DNA of 64,000 nt. Origin: Candidatus Omnitrophota bacterium. GTDB taxonomy: Bacteria > Hinthialibacterota > Hinthialibacteria > Hinthialibacterales > JAKPRU01. Positions 15,855 through 24,189 of this stretch are shown in pieces. Made by a program: the position numbers and the translations under genes. Within the stretch, counting starts at the first letter, position 1. The number at the start of each line of letters is the position of its first letter. The stretch spans positions 62,001-126,000 of the forward strand of contig JAKQSI010000118.1 of NCBI GenBank assembly GCA_029570205.1, written 5' to 3'. The notes under the pieces were generated by a model. It did no database searches. It saw only the letters and a list, made by a program, of their open reading frames with translations, and was not told the origin of the DNA.

Positions 15855-17810
15855 ATGGTGAGATTTGTTTCTCTTGTTTTTGCATTCCTGATGCTCGTTT
15901 CCGCTGCCGCCGCGCAGAATCTCGCCGATCAGAACGTCGCCGTTCCCGAACAACCGGTTTCTGCTCCACGGGAATATCGAATCACGCACCTGTGGCAGAT
16001 CCAGGGCTTTCCCCCCAGCCAGTTCCTTAAGAAAGACAACTTCATGGCGGCCAAGTACGTGGGGATTACATCGCTGGTTTCGTTTGTGCATTGGAGCGAC
16101 GTGGAACCGCTCGGACCGGATTCGTTCTCGTTCGATCAATACACGGGAATGCGCGCCAATCTGAACAACTATCGACTGAAATGGACCCCCGTTCTCATTA
16201 CGAATCCGTTTTCCTCAACCCCGGACTGGTTCAAGAACTCCGATGAGAGCGTGATGCTTCGATGTCTCGAATGCGACGAGGAAACACCGGTTCAGAGTAT
16301 CTGGAATCCCAACCTGCGCCCCCACATTCGGCGCTTCCTGAGAAAAATGGCGGAGTACTGCCATGAGCGGCCGGATTTGCTTGAAAGCGTCCGACTGGGA
16401 ATCGGCGCCGATTTCGGCGAAACGGTCTTTCCGTCCAAATTCGGATTGAATTGCCCCGATTCGACGCATGTCCATGAGGGATGGTGGGCCGGAGATCGGT
16501 ATGCTCGTGAAGACTTCCGGCGATGGTTGAGAGATCGGTATCGCGGCGTGGAGGGAATCGCGAAAGCCTGGGGTATTCCTGCTGCTTCAGTCGATCAAAT
16601 TGCCGCAGCTACCGGCAACCTGATTTCGCTCCCCGATGAAAAACTCGCCGGAGTGTATATTGCGGACGCTTCCGGACTGGACGAGATTCATGCGAGACGG
16701 TTCGAGGATTTTGTCACCTGGTACCAGGACTCCATGACACAGTATGCGCGGCAGTGGCTGGCAGATGCCCGCGACTTCTTTCCGGACGACCGGTTGGAAC
16801 TGGTCCTTTCCGGAAATGGGGATCCCCGCCTGGGAGCGGACCTGACTGCGCTGGCAAAAGTCGCAGGGGAATACCGGGCGGGCCTGTGCGCGGTTATGGC
16901 AAGCAACGATTACCTTTCCAGCTTTGTGCCCCTGCGCCTGGTCTCTTCGGCAGCACGGGGATACGGCACGTATTACGGAACGGAGGAATACCTGCCGAAC
17001 AGCGAAAAGGGCATATCCTGCCGCTTTTTCGATGCCGTGTCGGGCGGCGCAACTCTGCTCGGTTTTCGAAGTCTTTACGATGTTTTCTCCTCGTATGGTT
17101 CCGCAGAACCGCTCAAGGCCATGGAGGAATACATTCGGCAACTTCCCCGCTTGAAACCTGTGAAGCCGGATGTTTCCATAGCCGTATATTACCCCGCAAG
17201 GCGTATTCGAATGTTTCCATCCTTCTTGCCGACTTATCATTCCTGGCTGAAACGTCTTCGGGACTGTTACGATTTCGACTTGGTGGATGAGAGAATGATT
17301 GAGGATGGATTGCTCAGCCGCTACCGGATGCTGGTCCGTCTGCCGATGAGCGATCTGCCCGAAGAATTGGATGGTATGGTCCGGGAGTTTGTAGAGAAAG
17401 GCGGAATCGAGATTCTTCACGCCGGCCAGGCCGAGCAGGATGAACTCGAGGACCATCTTGGTCGCCTGAAAACCATGGTAATTCAAGACATCGGAACGGG
17501 GCATCGAGCGATTTACGGTATCCCTTCTGAGAATGAATACAGCCAATTCAGCCCCAGGCTGCTCTCGATTCTTAACGGAACGCGAATGCCGTGGAGTGAG
17601 ATATCTTTGCCCGACCGAAAAACGGACGGCGTTTACTTAACCTGTTTCACCGATGGCAGTATAGCGGTGTTTAATTCCCTGGACGCCCCTTGCGAAACAG
17701 CAATCTATCCGCAGGGAAAAGATCCCGTAAGTATTCGCCTGGAGGCGCGCGAGTTTCGGCTGATTTCCGGTCCCAACAGCCCCGATTCGATGAGAGATTC
17801 AAAACCATGA
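15855..17810 (+). CDS. Secreted GH42-like glycoside hydrolase (beta-galactosidase family)
   Basis: A signal peptide (MVRFVSLVFAFLMLVSAAAAQ) leads into a TIM-barrel-like region: FMAAKYVGITSLVSFVHWSDVEPLGPDSFSFDQY, then PHIRRFLRKMAEYCHER and LGIGADFGETVFP, where the glutamate is a plausible acid/base. The C-terminal half has the alpha/beta pattern of the GH42 trimerisation domain (YYPARRIRMF, LVRLPMSDLPEELDGMVREFVEKGGIEIL). I start it at ATG 15855, with GGAGA five bases upstream, rather than at the track start 18 codons earlier, because this gives a clean signal peptide. It is 651 residues long, in the usual family range. The target glycan is unknown. Confidence 0.75.
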   Translation: MVRFVSLVFAFLMLVSAAAAQNLADQNVAVPEQPVSAPREYRITHLWQIQGFPPSQFLKKDNFMAAKYVGITSLVSFVHWSDVEPLGPDSFSFDQYTGMRANLNNYRLKWTPVLITNPFSSTPDWFKNSDESVMLRCLECDEETPVQSIWNPNLRPHIRRFLRKMAEYCHERPDLLESVRLGIGADFGETVFPSKFGLNCPDSTHVHEGWWAGDRYAREDFRRWLRDRYRGVEGIAKAWGIPAASVDQIAAATGNLISLPDEKLAGVYIADASGLDEIHARRFEDFVTWYQDSMTQYARQWLADARDFFPDDRLELVLSGNGDPRLGADLTALAKVAGEYRAGLCAVMASNDYLSSFVPLRLVSSAARGYGTYYGTEEYLPNSEKGISCRFFDAVSGGATLLGFRSLYDVFSSYGSAEPLKAMEEYIRQLPRLKPVKPDVSIAVYYPARRIRMFPSFLPTYHSWLKRLRDCYDFDLVDERMIEDGLLSRYRMLVRLPMSDLPEELDGMVREFVEKGGIEILHAGQAEQDELEDHLGRLKTMVIQDIGTGHRAIYGIPSENEYSQFSPRLLSILNGTRMPWSEISLPDRKTDGVYLTCFTDGSIAVFNSLDAPCETAIYPQGKDPVSIRLEAREFRLISGPNSPDSMRDSKP

Positions 17811-17919
17811 GGAAATCCCTTCAACCGTATCTTCGTAAATAGGTCATCCTGCTCAGTATCGGTTGTGTGTCGGGATTTGCTCTCTCGTTTCTATCGCGCT
17901 CCATCCCGTGGATTAACGG
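17811..17919. other. Short spacer, no feature seen
   Basis: Between the converging hydrolase and the small minus-strand gene I see no convincing terminator, repeat or gene. Confidence 0.4.
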
Positions 17920-18153
17920 CTACATCAAGGTATGCACAGTCTTGCTCGGAAAAAAAATACCCGCGATACAGTCGCCGCAATCCAAGTAGACGCACAAAAT
18001 CTGCCCGTCCCGTAGCCGTGCCGCACAGGCATACACGAACCAATGCGACGGGCCTTTTGATCCCACCACCGTCTGTATCTCAAATAACAGTTCGGCCTCT
18101 ACTGAAAAGACAGAAGCCGCGGGTACAACCCGCTTGATAATCGTTCGTTTCAT
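17920..18153 (-). CDS. Hypothetical small protein
   Basis: A 77-residue reading frame, MKRTIIKRVVPAASVFSVEAELLF..., on the opposite strand to its neighbours, in an otherwise empty 600-base gap. AAGGA lies seven bases before the ATG, and the sequence has a believable alternation of hydrophobic and polar residues, with QTVVGSKGPSHWFVYACAARLRDG in the middle and four cysteines. No family is recognised and there is no membrane segment. It is divergent from the symporter gene. A spurious ORF cannot be excluded. Confidence 0.45.
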   Translation of the reverse strand: MKRTIIKRVVPAASVFSVEAELLFEIQTVVGSKGPSHWFVYACAARLRDGQILCVYLDCGDCIAGIFFPSKTVHTLM

Positions 18154-18192
18154 TCTGATTCCTTCGATTCGATTACACGATTATTTCGAAAT

Positions 18193-18220
18193 CACTCTCT
18201 TCTCTCTCCATCCGAGAGTG
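18193..18220. repeat. Inverted repeat upstream of the symporter
   Basis: CACTCTC (18193-18199) and GAGAGTG (18214-18220) can form a seven-pair stem with a pyrimidine-rich loop. It lies in the divergent promoter region. A nearby TTGACA (18273-18278) may be the -35 box of the symporter promoter, but its -10 partner is poor. Confidence 0.4.
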
Positions 18221-18414
18221 AATGGCGCCGGGGATTTCTCCGTGTAACGTCAACATGTTACTGACCGGATTATTGACAACTTGTTCTCTGTTATTTCATT
18301 CGTTGCTGAACGTGATCCCATTTTCCCGTTCTCTCTCTTGGGAGGATGATCGATTTATGCTATAAAACCGCCTTGTTTGTTCCTGTCCCGCGAAATAATC
18401 GGATGGAGGCTGGC

Positions 18415-19887
18415 ATGACCGGTGTGTTTACTCTCCTGGACTATGCCGTAATTCTGTTGTATTTGATCGCCACAATCGCTGTCGGTATCTGGTTTACCCG
18501 AGGGCAGAAATCGACATCCGATTATTTTCTCGCCGGTCGTTCGATTGCCTTTCTGCCGGCGGCCATCTCGATTCTCGCCACCGACCTTTCGGCGATCAGC
18601 TATATGGGAGTCCCCGCCTGGGTATTTGAGAAAGACCTGCAATATCCCCTGGGGATCATCCTGATGCCGTTGGGGATGATCCTGGTCGGGATCGTGTTCG
18701 TGCCGTTGTTTTACCGCCTTCGGATTTTCACAGTGTACGAATATCTCGGAATGCGCTACGACAATAAACTGCGGCTGTTCGCTTCGACCATGTTTGTTCT
18801 GACTCGTGCGGGCTGGTTGGCCACAGCGATTTACACCCCCTCTTTGGCCGTCGCGGAAATTACGGGCATCCCGGCTTGGGAATGCATTGTCGGGATGGGG
18901 CTCGTGGCCACGTTTTACACCGTCCTGGGGGGGATGAAAGCCGTCATCTGGACAGATTTTCTGCAATTCTTCGTATTGCTCGGCGCCGCTGTCGGTATGG
19001 CCGTTCTGCTGGGCCTCTCGTTCGATGGCGGTGTAAGTGAAATGTGGAGTATCGCCGCCTTGGGGAACCACACACGGATGTTCAATTTCTCCCTGGATCC
19101 GACTATAGAAGTAACTGTGGCGGCGCTCTTTTTCGGACAGATGTTTCGCTACACAACGGAGTACGGCGCGGATCAGATCATTGCCCAACGGTATTTCGCC
19201 GCAAAATCGTTGCGCGAATCGATCAAGTCGGTGTTGTTCTACGGGATTCTGGTGGTTCCTGTGGTGTTGCTGTTGGCCTATGTCGGTGTCGGTCTGGCGG
19301 CCTATTACGGAACCCATCCCGACTTGGCGGCCACACTCACGGAGCCGAAACGGGTCATGCCGCATTTTATTGCGCACGGTCTTCCGGCGGGATTGTCGGG
19401 TCTGGTGATCGCGGGCATTCTCGCCGCGACTATGTCCACCATCAGCGGCGGCATTCAATCTGTGGCGACCGCGACGATGATCGACTTCCTGCGCCCGTCT
19501 GTGCAGGACAGGGAACTGTTGATGGCGCGAAGTGTCATGGTGTTTTGGGGAATTGTGGCGACTCTGGCCGGGTTTTACGTGCATCGGCTGGGGACATTTC
19601 TGGAGATTATCGGCAAGATATGGAGTCTGTTCAGTGGTCCGTTGGGGGGGCTGTTCCTGCTCGGGGTATTGATCCCACGGAGCAACGCCGCGGGTGCGTT
19701 GACTGGCGCTCTGGTCGGCGCCGCTGTCACATGGGGATTGGCAAGCTGCACCCCGATCTCGTGGCTCTGGTGGGGAGTGACCGGAGGCGCAGTGACCATG
19801 ATCGTCGGCGTCCTGGTCAGCCTTGTAACCGCACCGCCCCGCCCGGAACAGCGCCGACTGACTCTGCTGGAATACTCCAGGGAGTGA
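18415..19887 (+). CDS. Sodium:solute symporter (SSS family)
   Basis: The protein (490 residues) is almost all membrane helices, about 13 of them. GIWFTRGQKSTSDYFLAGRSIAFLPAAISILATDLSAISYMGVPAW is the family's first helices and signature, and GLVIAGILAATMSTISGGIQSVATATMIDF is the conserved helix-8 region that helps bind sodium. Substrates in the family include sugars, sialic acids, amino acids and carboxylates, and sequence alone does not decide. I choose ATG 18415 because GGAGG lies five bases upstream; the track start at 18346 gives a 23-residue extension with GGAGG directly touching the ATG. The aminotransferase gene follows on the same strand after about 120 bases. Confidence 0.92.
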   Translation: MTGVFTLLDYAVILLYLIATIAVGIWFTRGQKSTSDYFLAGRSIAFLPAAISILATDLSAISYMGVPAWVFEKDLQYPLGIILMPLGMILVGIVFVPLFYRLRIFTVYEYLGMRYDNKLRLFASTMFVLTRAGWLATAIYTPSLAVAEITGIPAWECIVGMGLVATFYTVLGGMKAVIWTDFLQFFVLLGAAVGMAVLLGLSFDGGVSEMWSIAALGNHTRMFNFSLDPTIEVTVAALFFGQMFRYTTEYGADQIIAQRYFAAKSLRESIKSVLFYGILVVPVVLLLAYVGVGLAAYYGTHPDLAATLTEPKRVMPHFIAHGLPAGLSGLVIAGILAATMSTISGGIQSVATATMIDFLRPSVQDRELLMARSVMVFWGIVATLAGFYVHRLGTFLEIIGKIWSLFSGPLGGLFLLGVLIPRSNAAGALTGALVGAAVTWGLASCTPISWLWWGVTGGAVTMIVGVLVSLVTAPPRPEQRRLTLLEYSRE

Positions 19888-19925
19888 GGGTGAGAATCCC
19901 GCTCTCTTATGTGCCCGTGCGAACA

Positions 19926-19954
19926 TTGACCCAATGTCTTGTCGCAGATAAGTT
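19926..19954 (+). promoter_or_regulatory. Possible promoter for the aminotransferase gene
   Basis: TTGACC and TAAGTT are 17 bases apart, about 50 bases before the start codon. The -10 match is poor, so this is only a candidate. Confidence 0.3.
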
Positions 19955-20006
19955 CTTCGGTATCGCCGTCCATTTAACGGTGAGAATCCATTCAGAGGAA
20001 ATTGTT

Positions 20007-21314
20007 ATGCCCCACGCAAATCCCCTTCAGTTAACTCAATCCCAGCAACTCCTGAAACGGGCAGAGACGGTAATCCCGTGCCAGACCCAATGTTTCAGCA
20101 AGGGGCCCACCCAATTCGTCAAAGGTGTCTCGCCGCACTACCTGATACGCGGAGCCGGATGCCGGGTAGAAGATGTCGATGGAAACTCGTATATCGACTA
20201 TTTAGGCGCTCTCGGCCCGATCACTCTGGGTTACAACCACCCGAAGGTGAACGAGGCGATTCGGCGTCAACTCGATGATGGTGCCCTCTTATCCCTTCCT
20301 CACCCGCTGGAGGTCGAAGTGGCGGAAAAACTGGTGGAATGTATCCCCTGCGCCGAGATGGTCCGGTTCACCAAAACCGGCTCCGAGGCAACCTCCGCCG
20401 CTGTGCGCATTGCCCGCGCATATACCGGCCGCGACCTTATTGTCCAGAGCGGGTACCACGGCTGGCATGATTGGTATGCGGTCACAAAACCGCTGCGGAA
20501 CCGTGGCATTCCGAAGGCTCTTCTGGACTACATCGTTCCTTTTCCATATAACGATGCGGACTCCTTAAAGTCCATCCTGGAACAGAATCCCGGCAAAGTG
20601 GCCGCAGTAATGCTGGAACCAAGTGTATTGGGACCTCCCAAAATCGGATTCCTGGAACGATGCTGCAAGTTGGCCCGCGATCACCGCGCTTTGCTCATAT
20701 TCGATGAAGTCGTCACAGGATTTCGGATTGCTCTCGGCGGGGCACAGGAGAAATTCGGCATTGTGCCGGACTTGGCTACCTTCGGCAAAGGCATGGCCAA
20801 CGGAATGCCCCTCTCGGCCGTGCTGGGCCGCGCCGAGGTGATGAAATCCTGCGATGATATTTTCTATTCCAGCACATTCGGTGGCGAAATCCTCTCCCTT
20901 GCCGCCGGAAAAGCCGTTATAGAGATTTACCGATCGGAGCCGGTGATCGAACATCTGGCGGAGATCGGCGGCAAACTGATCCGGGGAATCCGCGAGCGGA
21001 TTCAGCAGCACGGCCTGGCACAGCATATTGAGATTGTCGGGTTTGATGCGCGAAGCATGTTTCTCTTTCACGCTCCCCGCCCCGAAGACAATCTCATTCT
21101 TAAAAGTCTTTTCCACCAGGAGGTTGTCCGGCGCGGTATTCTCTGCAACGGATACCACAACATGACCTATGCGCACTCCGACGACGATATACAACAGACT
21201 CTGGATGTATATGATGAAGCGTTCAAGGCGCTGAAAGACGCTCTGGATACCGGCACGTTGAAAGAACGCTTGCAGGGCATCCCCATGCAGGAGGTTTTTC
21301 GCCCCATTCAATAA
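20007..21314 (+). CDS. Class III aminotransferase, glutamate-1-semialdehyde aminomutase-like
   Basis: The protein (435 residues) has the fold-type I PLP signature: FTKTGSEATSAAVRIARAYTGRD for phosphate binding, LLIFDEVVTGFR for the ring-nitrogen aspartate, and DLATFGKGMANGMPLSAVLG with the Schiff-base lysine (Lys261). It resembles HemL but lacks a heme-gene context; similar proteins act in amino-sugar or beta-amino-acid pathways. The location after an SSS symporter suggests catabolism of an imported amino compound, which is inference. I start it at ATG 20007, with AGAGGA eight bases upstream; the track ORF begins at 19044, inside the symporter gene in another frame, and is an artefact. Confidence 0.85.
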   Translation: MPHANPLQLTQSQQLLKRAETVIPCQTQCFSKGPTQFVKGVSPHYLIRGAGCRVEDVDGNSYIDYLGALGPITLGYNHPKVNEAIRRQLDDGALLSLPHPLEVEVAEKLVECIPCAEMVRFTKTGSEATSAAVRIARAYTGRDLIVQSGYHGWHDWYAVTKPLRNRGIPKALLDYIVPFPYNDADSLKSILEQNPGKVAAVMLEPSVLGPPKIGFLERCCKLARDHRALLIFDEVVTGFRIALGGAQEKFGIVPDLATFGKGMANGMPLSAVLGRAEVMKSCDDIFYSSTFGGEILSLAAGKAVIEIYRSEPVIEHLAEIGGKLIRGIRERIQQHGLAQHIEIVGFDARSMFLFHAPRPEDNLILKSLFHQEVVRRGILCNGYHNMTYAHSDDDIQQTLDVYDEAFKALKDALDTGTLKERLQGIPMQEVFRPIQ

Positions 21315-21386
21315 CAGAAATTATCCGAGCTGTCCACAACATTTACCTTGTCTACTCCGTCCGGATTTTCAATCAAGGAGGCGGCT

Positions 21387-21812
21387 ATGCCTAATGTCCA
21401 CAAAGACTTTCATGGAACACTGAGCCTCGGCCTGGACTTCCTGCAAAAAAACTACGGCGCGGAAGGGACACGGGAGTTTCTCACCGGCCTTGCCGAAACG
21501 GTCTATGCGCCCCTCGTCGAGGAAATCAAGAAGCGCGGTTTGGACGCTCTCAGGGAACATTGGGAGAATATCTTCTCATTGGAAGAAGGCGAGATCGCCC
21601 TGCGAATAGAGGATAATGTATTGATCCTGGAAGTCCACAAATGCCCCGCTCTCCACCATATCAAAGAGCACGGCTATACGACTTCCTCCAACTTCTGCGA
21701 ACATACACGCATCACAAATGAAGGTATCTGCCATGCGGCCGGGTACGAGTGTTCCGTGGAGTACGACCAGGATCGGGGCCGATGTGTCCAGCGATTCTGG
21801 CGCGTGGGATAG
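21387..21812 (+). CDS. Small cysteine-containing protein, possibly ATC-hydrolase-like
   Basis: The protein has 141 residues from ATG 21387, which has AAGGAGG five bases upstream. It shows GLDFLQKNYGAEGTREFLTGLAETVYAPLVEEIKKRG, then VLILEVHKCPALHHIKEHGY and ITNEGICHAAGYECSVEYDQDRGRCVQRF, with five cysteines in the last 60 residues. The pattern of a short helical domain with a late Cys-rich strand region is like small proteins annotated as L-2-amino-thiazoline-4-carboxylic acid hydrolase, but I am not certain. It follows the aminotransferase by 72 bases and is likely co-transcribed with it. Confidence 0.65.
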   Translation: MPNVHKDFHGTLSLGLDFLQKNYGAEGTREFLTGLAETVYAPLVEEIKKRGLDALREHWENIFSLEEGEIALRIEDNVLILEVHKCPALHHIKEHGYTTSSNFCEHTRITNEGICHAAGYECSVEYDQDRGRCVQRFWRVG

Positions 21813-21862
21813 GCAAGACAGTCAAAACAAACATACATGGAAAACGAAAGAAAGTCGGAACC

Positions 21863-22024
21863 GTGACGGAATCCTCAGGCTTTACACGCAGGGATTTTCT
21901 GGGCATTGGGACGGCGACGGCAGTCTTGCCGGTCCTCGGTACAGCGGAGGTTCAGGCAACCGGACCTTCCGGCAATCCCCTGTCTCTCGCCGGATCAGTG
22001 GTATCAGGAATATGGATAGAATAA
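21863..22024 (+). pseudogene. Remnant of a Tat-exported protein (signal peptide only)
   Basis: A frame from GTG 21863 encodes 53 residues: VTESSGFTRRDFLGIGTATAVLPVLGTAEVQATGPSG..., a complete twin-arginine signal with SRR-like FTRRDFL and a hydrophobic core, then only about 20 further residues before the stop. In another frame, ATG at about 21836 encodes MENERKSEP and stops exactly at this point; one extra base would join the two into a natural-looking Tat precursor N-terminus. It looks like the front end of a lost gene. A real short Tat substrate cannot be excluded. Confidence 0.4.
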
Positions 22025-22063
22025 CAGATCGAATCAATCGCACAAATTGAGCGGAGGAACAAA

Positions 22064-22978
22064 ATGCTCTCAGCCCGGAATCAGTGTCAATTTTCACGTC
22101 GAACCTTATTATTGCAGGCCACCTTGCTGGGTGCGGCATCCGCTGCCGCGGCATCTGAAATCAGTGTTGTTCGACAGCCGAAACCCCAAGGGAACAAGGA
22201 ATATTACTCCCATGCAAAAGGAGTTCGGATTTTCCCCGGTGCATGGCGTCCCCACTATCCCTGGGAACATATCGCCTGGGTGAGTCCCAGCTGGCCTTCC
22301 CAGGATTATATCTGGCTCGATTTCCCGGAGGCGATCTTCACCAGTCAGGGACTGATTTACTTGAGTCATGTCAATCCGCCCATCCACACCGTGTATACGG
22401 ACCTCCCGCCGGTTCCCTGGAAAAAGAGAGGGCAGGGAATTGAGTTCGAGCGCGTTCTTCCAAACGGCATCTCATTCGGCGGAAACGTCGAACCGGCGGA
22501 AAAGGCCGCCGATCTGGAGCTGTGGATTCGGAACGGAAGCGAGCAGCCGCTGAAAGAAATCGCGCTGCAAACCTGCGCCTTTCTGCGTGCCATTCGTGAA
22601 TTCAACGCTTTCACGGGCGACAATAAACTTGTGCATGTCCCTGACAGGGGTTGGGTTCCGTTCATGGACGCGCTCGGTATCGAAGAGAAAAAAGGAAAGT
22701 ACGGGATCGGATTTCACGGCGGGAAGAAAATAGCGGACTGGCCCGTGATGGTGACATTGTCCCTGGAGGATGAACGGTTGATCGCTTTCACTTGGGGAAA
22801 GAGCACTATTTCCCTGGTCGGTAACCCGGATCACCCCTGTATGCACGCAGATCCGTTCTTCCCGGACCTGGAACCCGGTCAATCCGCGCGCATTCACGGT
22901 CAACTGATTTTCTTCGAAGGATCACTGGAACATTTCACAAAAGCCTGGCAAAACGGGCAATTCGAGATAGAGGGGTGA
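22064..22978 (+). CDS. Tat-exported protein of unknown function
   Basis: The protein (304 residues) begins MLSARNQCQFSRRTLLLQATLLGAASAAAASE, a Tat signal. The mature part is aromatic-rich, with GVRIFPGAWRPHYPWEHIAWVSPSWPSQDYIWLDFPEA near the start and FFPDLEPGQSARIHGQLIFFEGSLEHF near the end; it has no membrane segment. I recognise the style from planctomycete-like genomes but not a named function. A beta-rich fold seems likely. GGAGG lies six bases before ATG 22064. It ends 15 bases from the converging O-methyltransferase stop. Confidence 0.8.
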   Translation: MLSARNQCQFSRRTLLLQATLLGAASAAAASEISVVRQPKPQGNKEYYSHAKGVRIFPGAWRPHYPWEHIAWVSPSWPSQDYIWLDFPEAIFTSQGLIYLSHVNPPIHTVYTDLPPVPWKKRGQGIEFERVLPNGISFGGNVEPAEKAADLELWIRNGSEQPLKEIALQTCAFLRAIREFNAFTGDNKLVHVPDRGWVPFMDALGIEEKKGKYGIGFHGGKKIADWPVMVTLSLEDERLIAFTWGKSTISLVGNPDHPCMHADPFFPDLEPGQSARIHGQLIFFEGSLEHFTKAWQNGQFEIEG

Positions 22979-22992
22979 AATTCCGCCGACAA

Positions 22993-23988
22993 TTATTTTT
23001 TCTGCCCAATTACCATACAGGAATGGTTGCCGATTTCGATATCTTCTACGAAGTCCATATCCGCGTCACGAAACCACTGTTGAATCTCTTCCAGTGTGTA
23101 GCAATCCCCATATTCCGTGTTGACCAGCATATTGACCGCAAAAAGAGCCTGCCATTTCGGCCCGGATCGGTCGGGATTCAACAGGAAATCCTTGATACAG
23201 ATCCGTCCACAGGACTTTAGAGAGGCGGCACATTTGCGGACCATAGCGGCATTCTGGTCGAATGAAAAACTATGAATGAGATTGGAGATGAAAACAAAAT
23301 CAAATTTCCCCCGGATTTCATCGGTCAGAATATCGCCGACCTGGTAATGGATCCGTTCTTCGAGACCGGCCTGTTCGACATTATGCCTGGCTATTTCGAG
23401 TGTTTTCTCGTTATCGAACAGGGTGGCATGAAGCGGCGGATTTCGGCGGGCGAATTCAATAGAATAGAGTCCCGGCCCGCAGCCGATATCGATCAGGCTT
23501 TTTACATCCGTGAGATCCAAATGTTCTGCGGTTTCCTGTGCGCTGGTTCGGCCGACATCGGCCATGGCCAGTGCGTGTTCCCGCTCGTCTTCACGGAGTT
23601 CCGGGGATATCCACGTTTCGGGAACCGGCTGTCCTGTTTTGACAGCGTGGGGGAGTCCGGCCCATCGTTCGTATAGCCGTGCGGAGTGACGCAAAATAGC
23701 CGATCTCGGACTGGGGGCGTCATCCGTTAAATATTGCAATGCCACGGCGCTGTTGCGATAGGCGGTTCCGTTTTTCTCCAACAGTTCAAGGGAAACGAGC
23801 GCGTCGCACAAGATTCGTGTGCCGCGCGGACTGGCCTGAATAGCGACGGCCAGTTCGTCGGCGGTCATCGTCTTGTGCGCAAGGGTAGAGAATACACCGA
23901 GCCGGTTGCCTGTAAACAGCACTTGGGCGTCGCGATATCGGTCGTAAATCGCATCAATCGGATCGGCGGATGGGGGACAATGGGTCAT
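22993..23988 (-). CDS. O-methyltransferase family 2 (acetylserotonin O-methyltransferase-like)
   Basis: The protein (331 residues) has an N-terminal winged-helix dimerisation region (about 10-90: TGNRLGVFSTLAHKTMTADELAVAIQASPRGTRILCDALVSLELLEKNGTAYRNS) and a C-terminal class I methyltransferase domain with SLIDIGCGPGLYSIEFARRNP (about 164-180), LFDNEKTLE, VGDIL and RICIKDFLLNPD. This is the layout of small-molecule O-methyltransferases of bacteriochlorophyll and polyketide pathways; the acceptor is unknown. I start it at ATG 23988, with GGAGGT six bases upstream; the track ORF is 55 codons longer and non-conserved there. Confidence 0.88.
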   Translation of the reverse strand: MTHCPPSADPIDAIYDRYRDAQVLFTGNRLGVFSTLAHKTMTADELAVAIQASPRGTRILCDALVSLELLEKNGTAYRNSAVALQYLTDDAPSPRSAILRHSARLYERWAGLPHAVKTGQPVPETWISPELREDEREHALAMADVGRTSAQETAEHLDLTDVKSLIDIGCGPGLYSIEFARRNPPLHATLFDNEKTLEIARHNVEQAGLEERIHYQVGDILTDEIRGKFDFVFISNLIHSFSFDQNAAMVRKCAASLKSCGRICIKDFLLNPDRSGPKWQALFAVNMLVNTEYGDCYTLEEIQQWFRDADMDFVEDIEIGNHSCMVIGQKK

Positions 23989-24138
23989 TCGGGAACCTCC
24001 GGAGATTTTTAGTGTCCTGTAACCGAAATGTGTTTGCAAAGATCCCCACGCGTTCCATTTCCTGTTGATCCACAGAATATTCGTCGCATATTTTTTCCCC
24101 TCTACCTGCGGGAGAGAGAAGAAAACAGGGATATGACC

Positions 24139-24166
24139 GCAGGGACACGCCATGCCGTGTCCCTGC
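24139..24166. terminator. Strong hairpin between tandem minus-strand genes
   Basis: GCAGGGACACG and CGTGTCCCTGC form a perfect 11-pair stem with a six-base loop, 24 bases after the stop of the C45-type hydrolase gene. There is no T-run, so it may be a stabilising or processing hairpin rather than a classic terminator. It looks like one more of the window's intergenic hairpins. Confidence 0.55.
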
Positions 24167-24189
24167 TACTGTGGATCATACAATACCGC

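Noticed and set aside
18355-19926. 523-aa minus-strand ORF opposite the symporter gene
   Set aside because: It is the antisense shadow of a clear SSS transporter; the composition (His/Gln/Arg-rich) is typical of a shadow frame.
19044-20006. Long N-terminal extension of the aminotransferase ORF
   Set aside because: It overlaps the symporter gene in another frame; the aminotransferase has its own ribosome-binding site and start at 20007.
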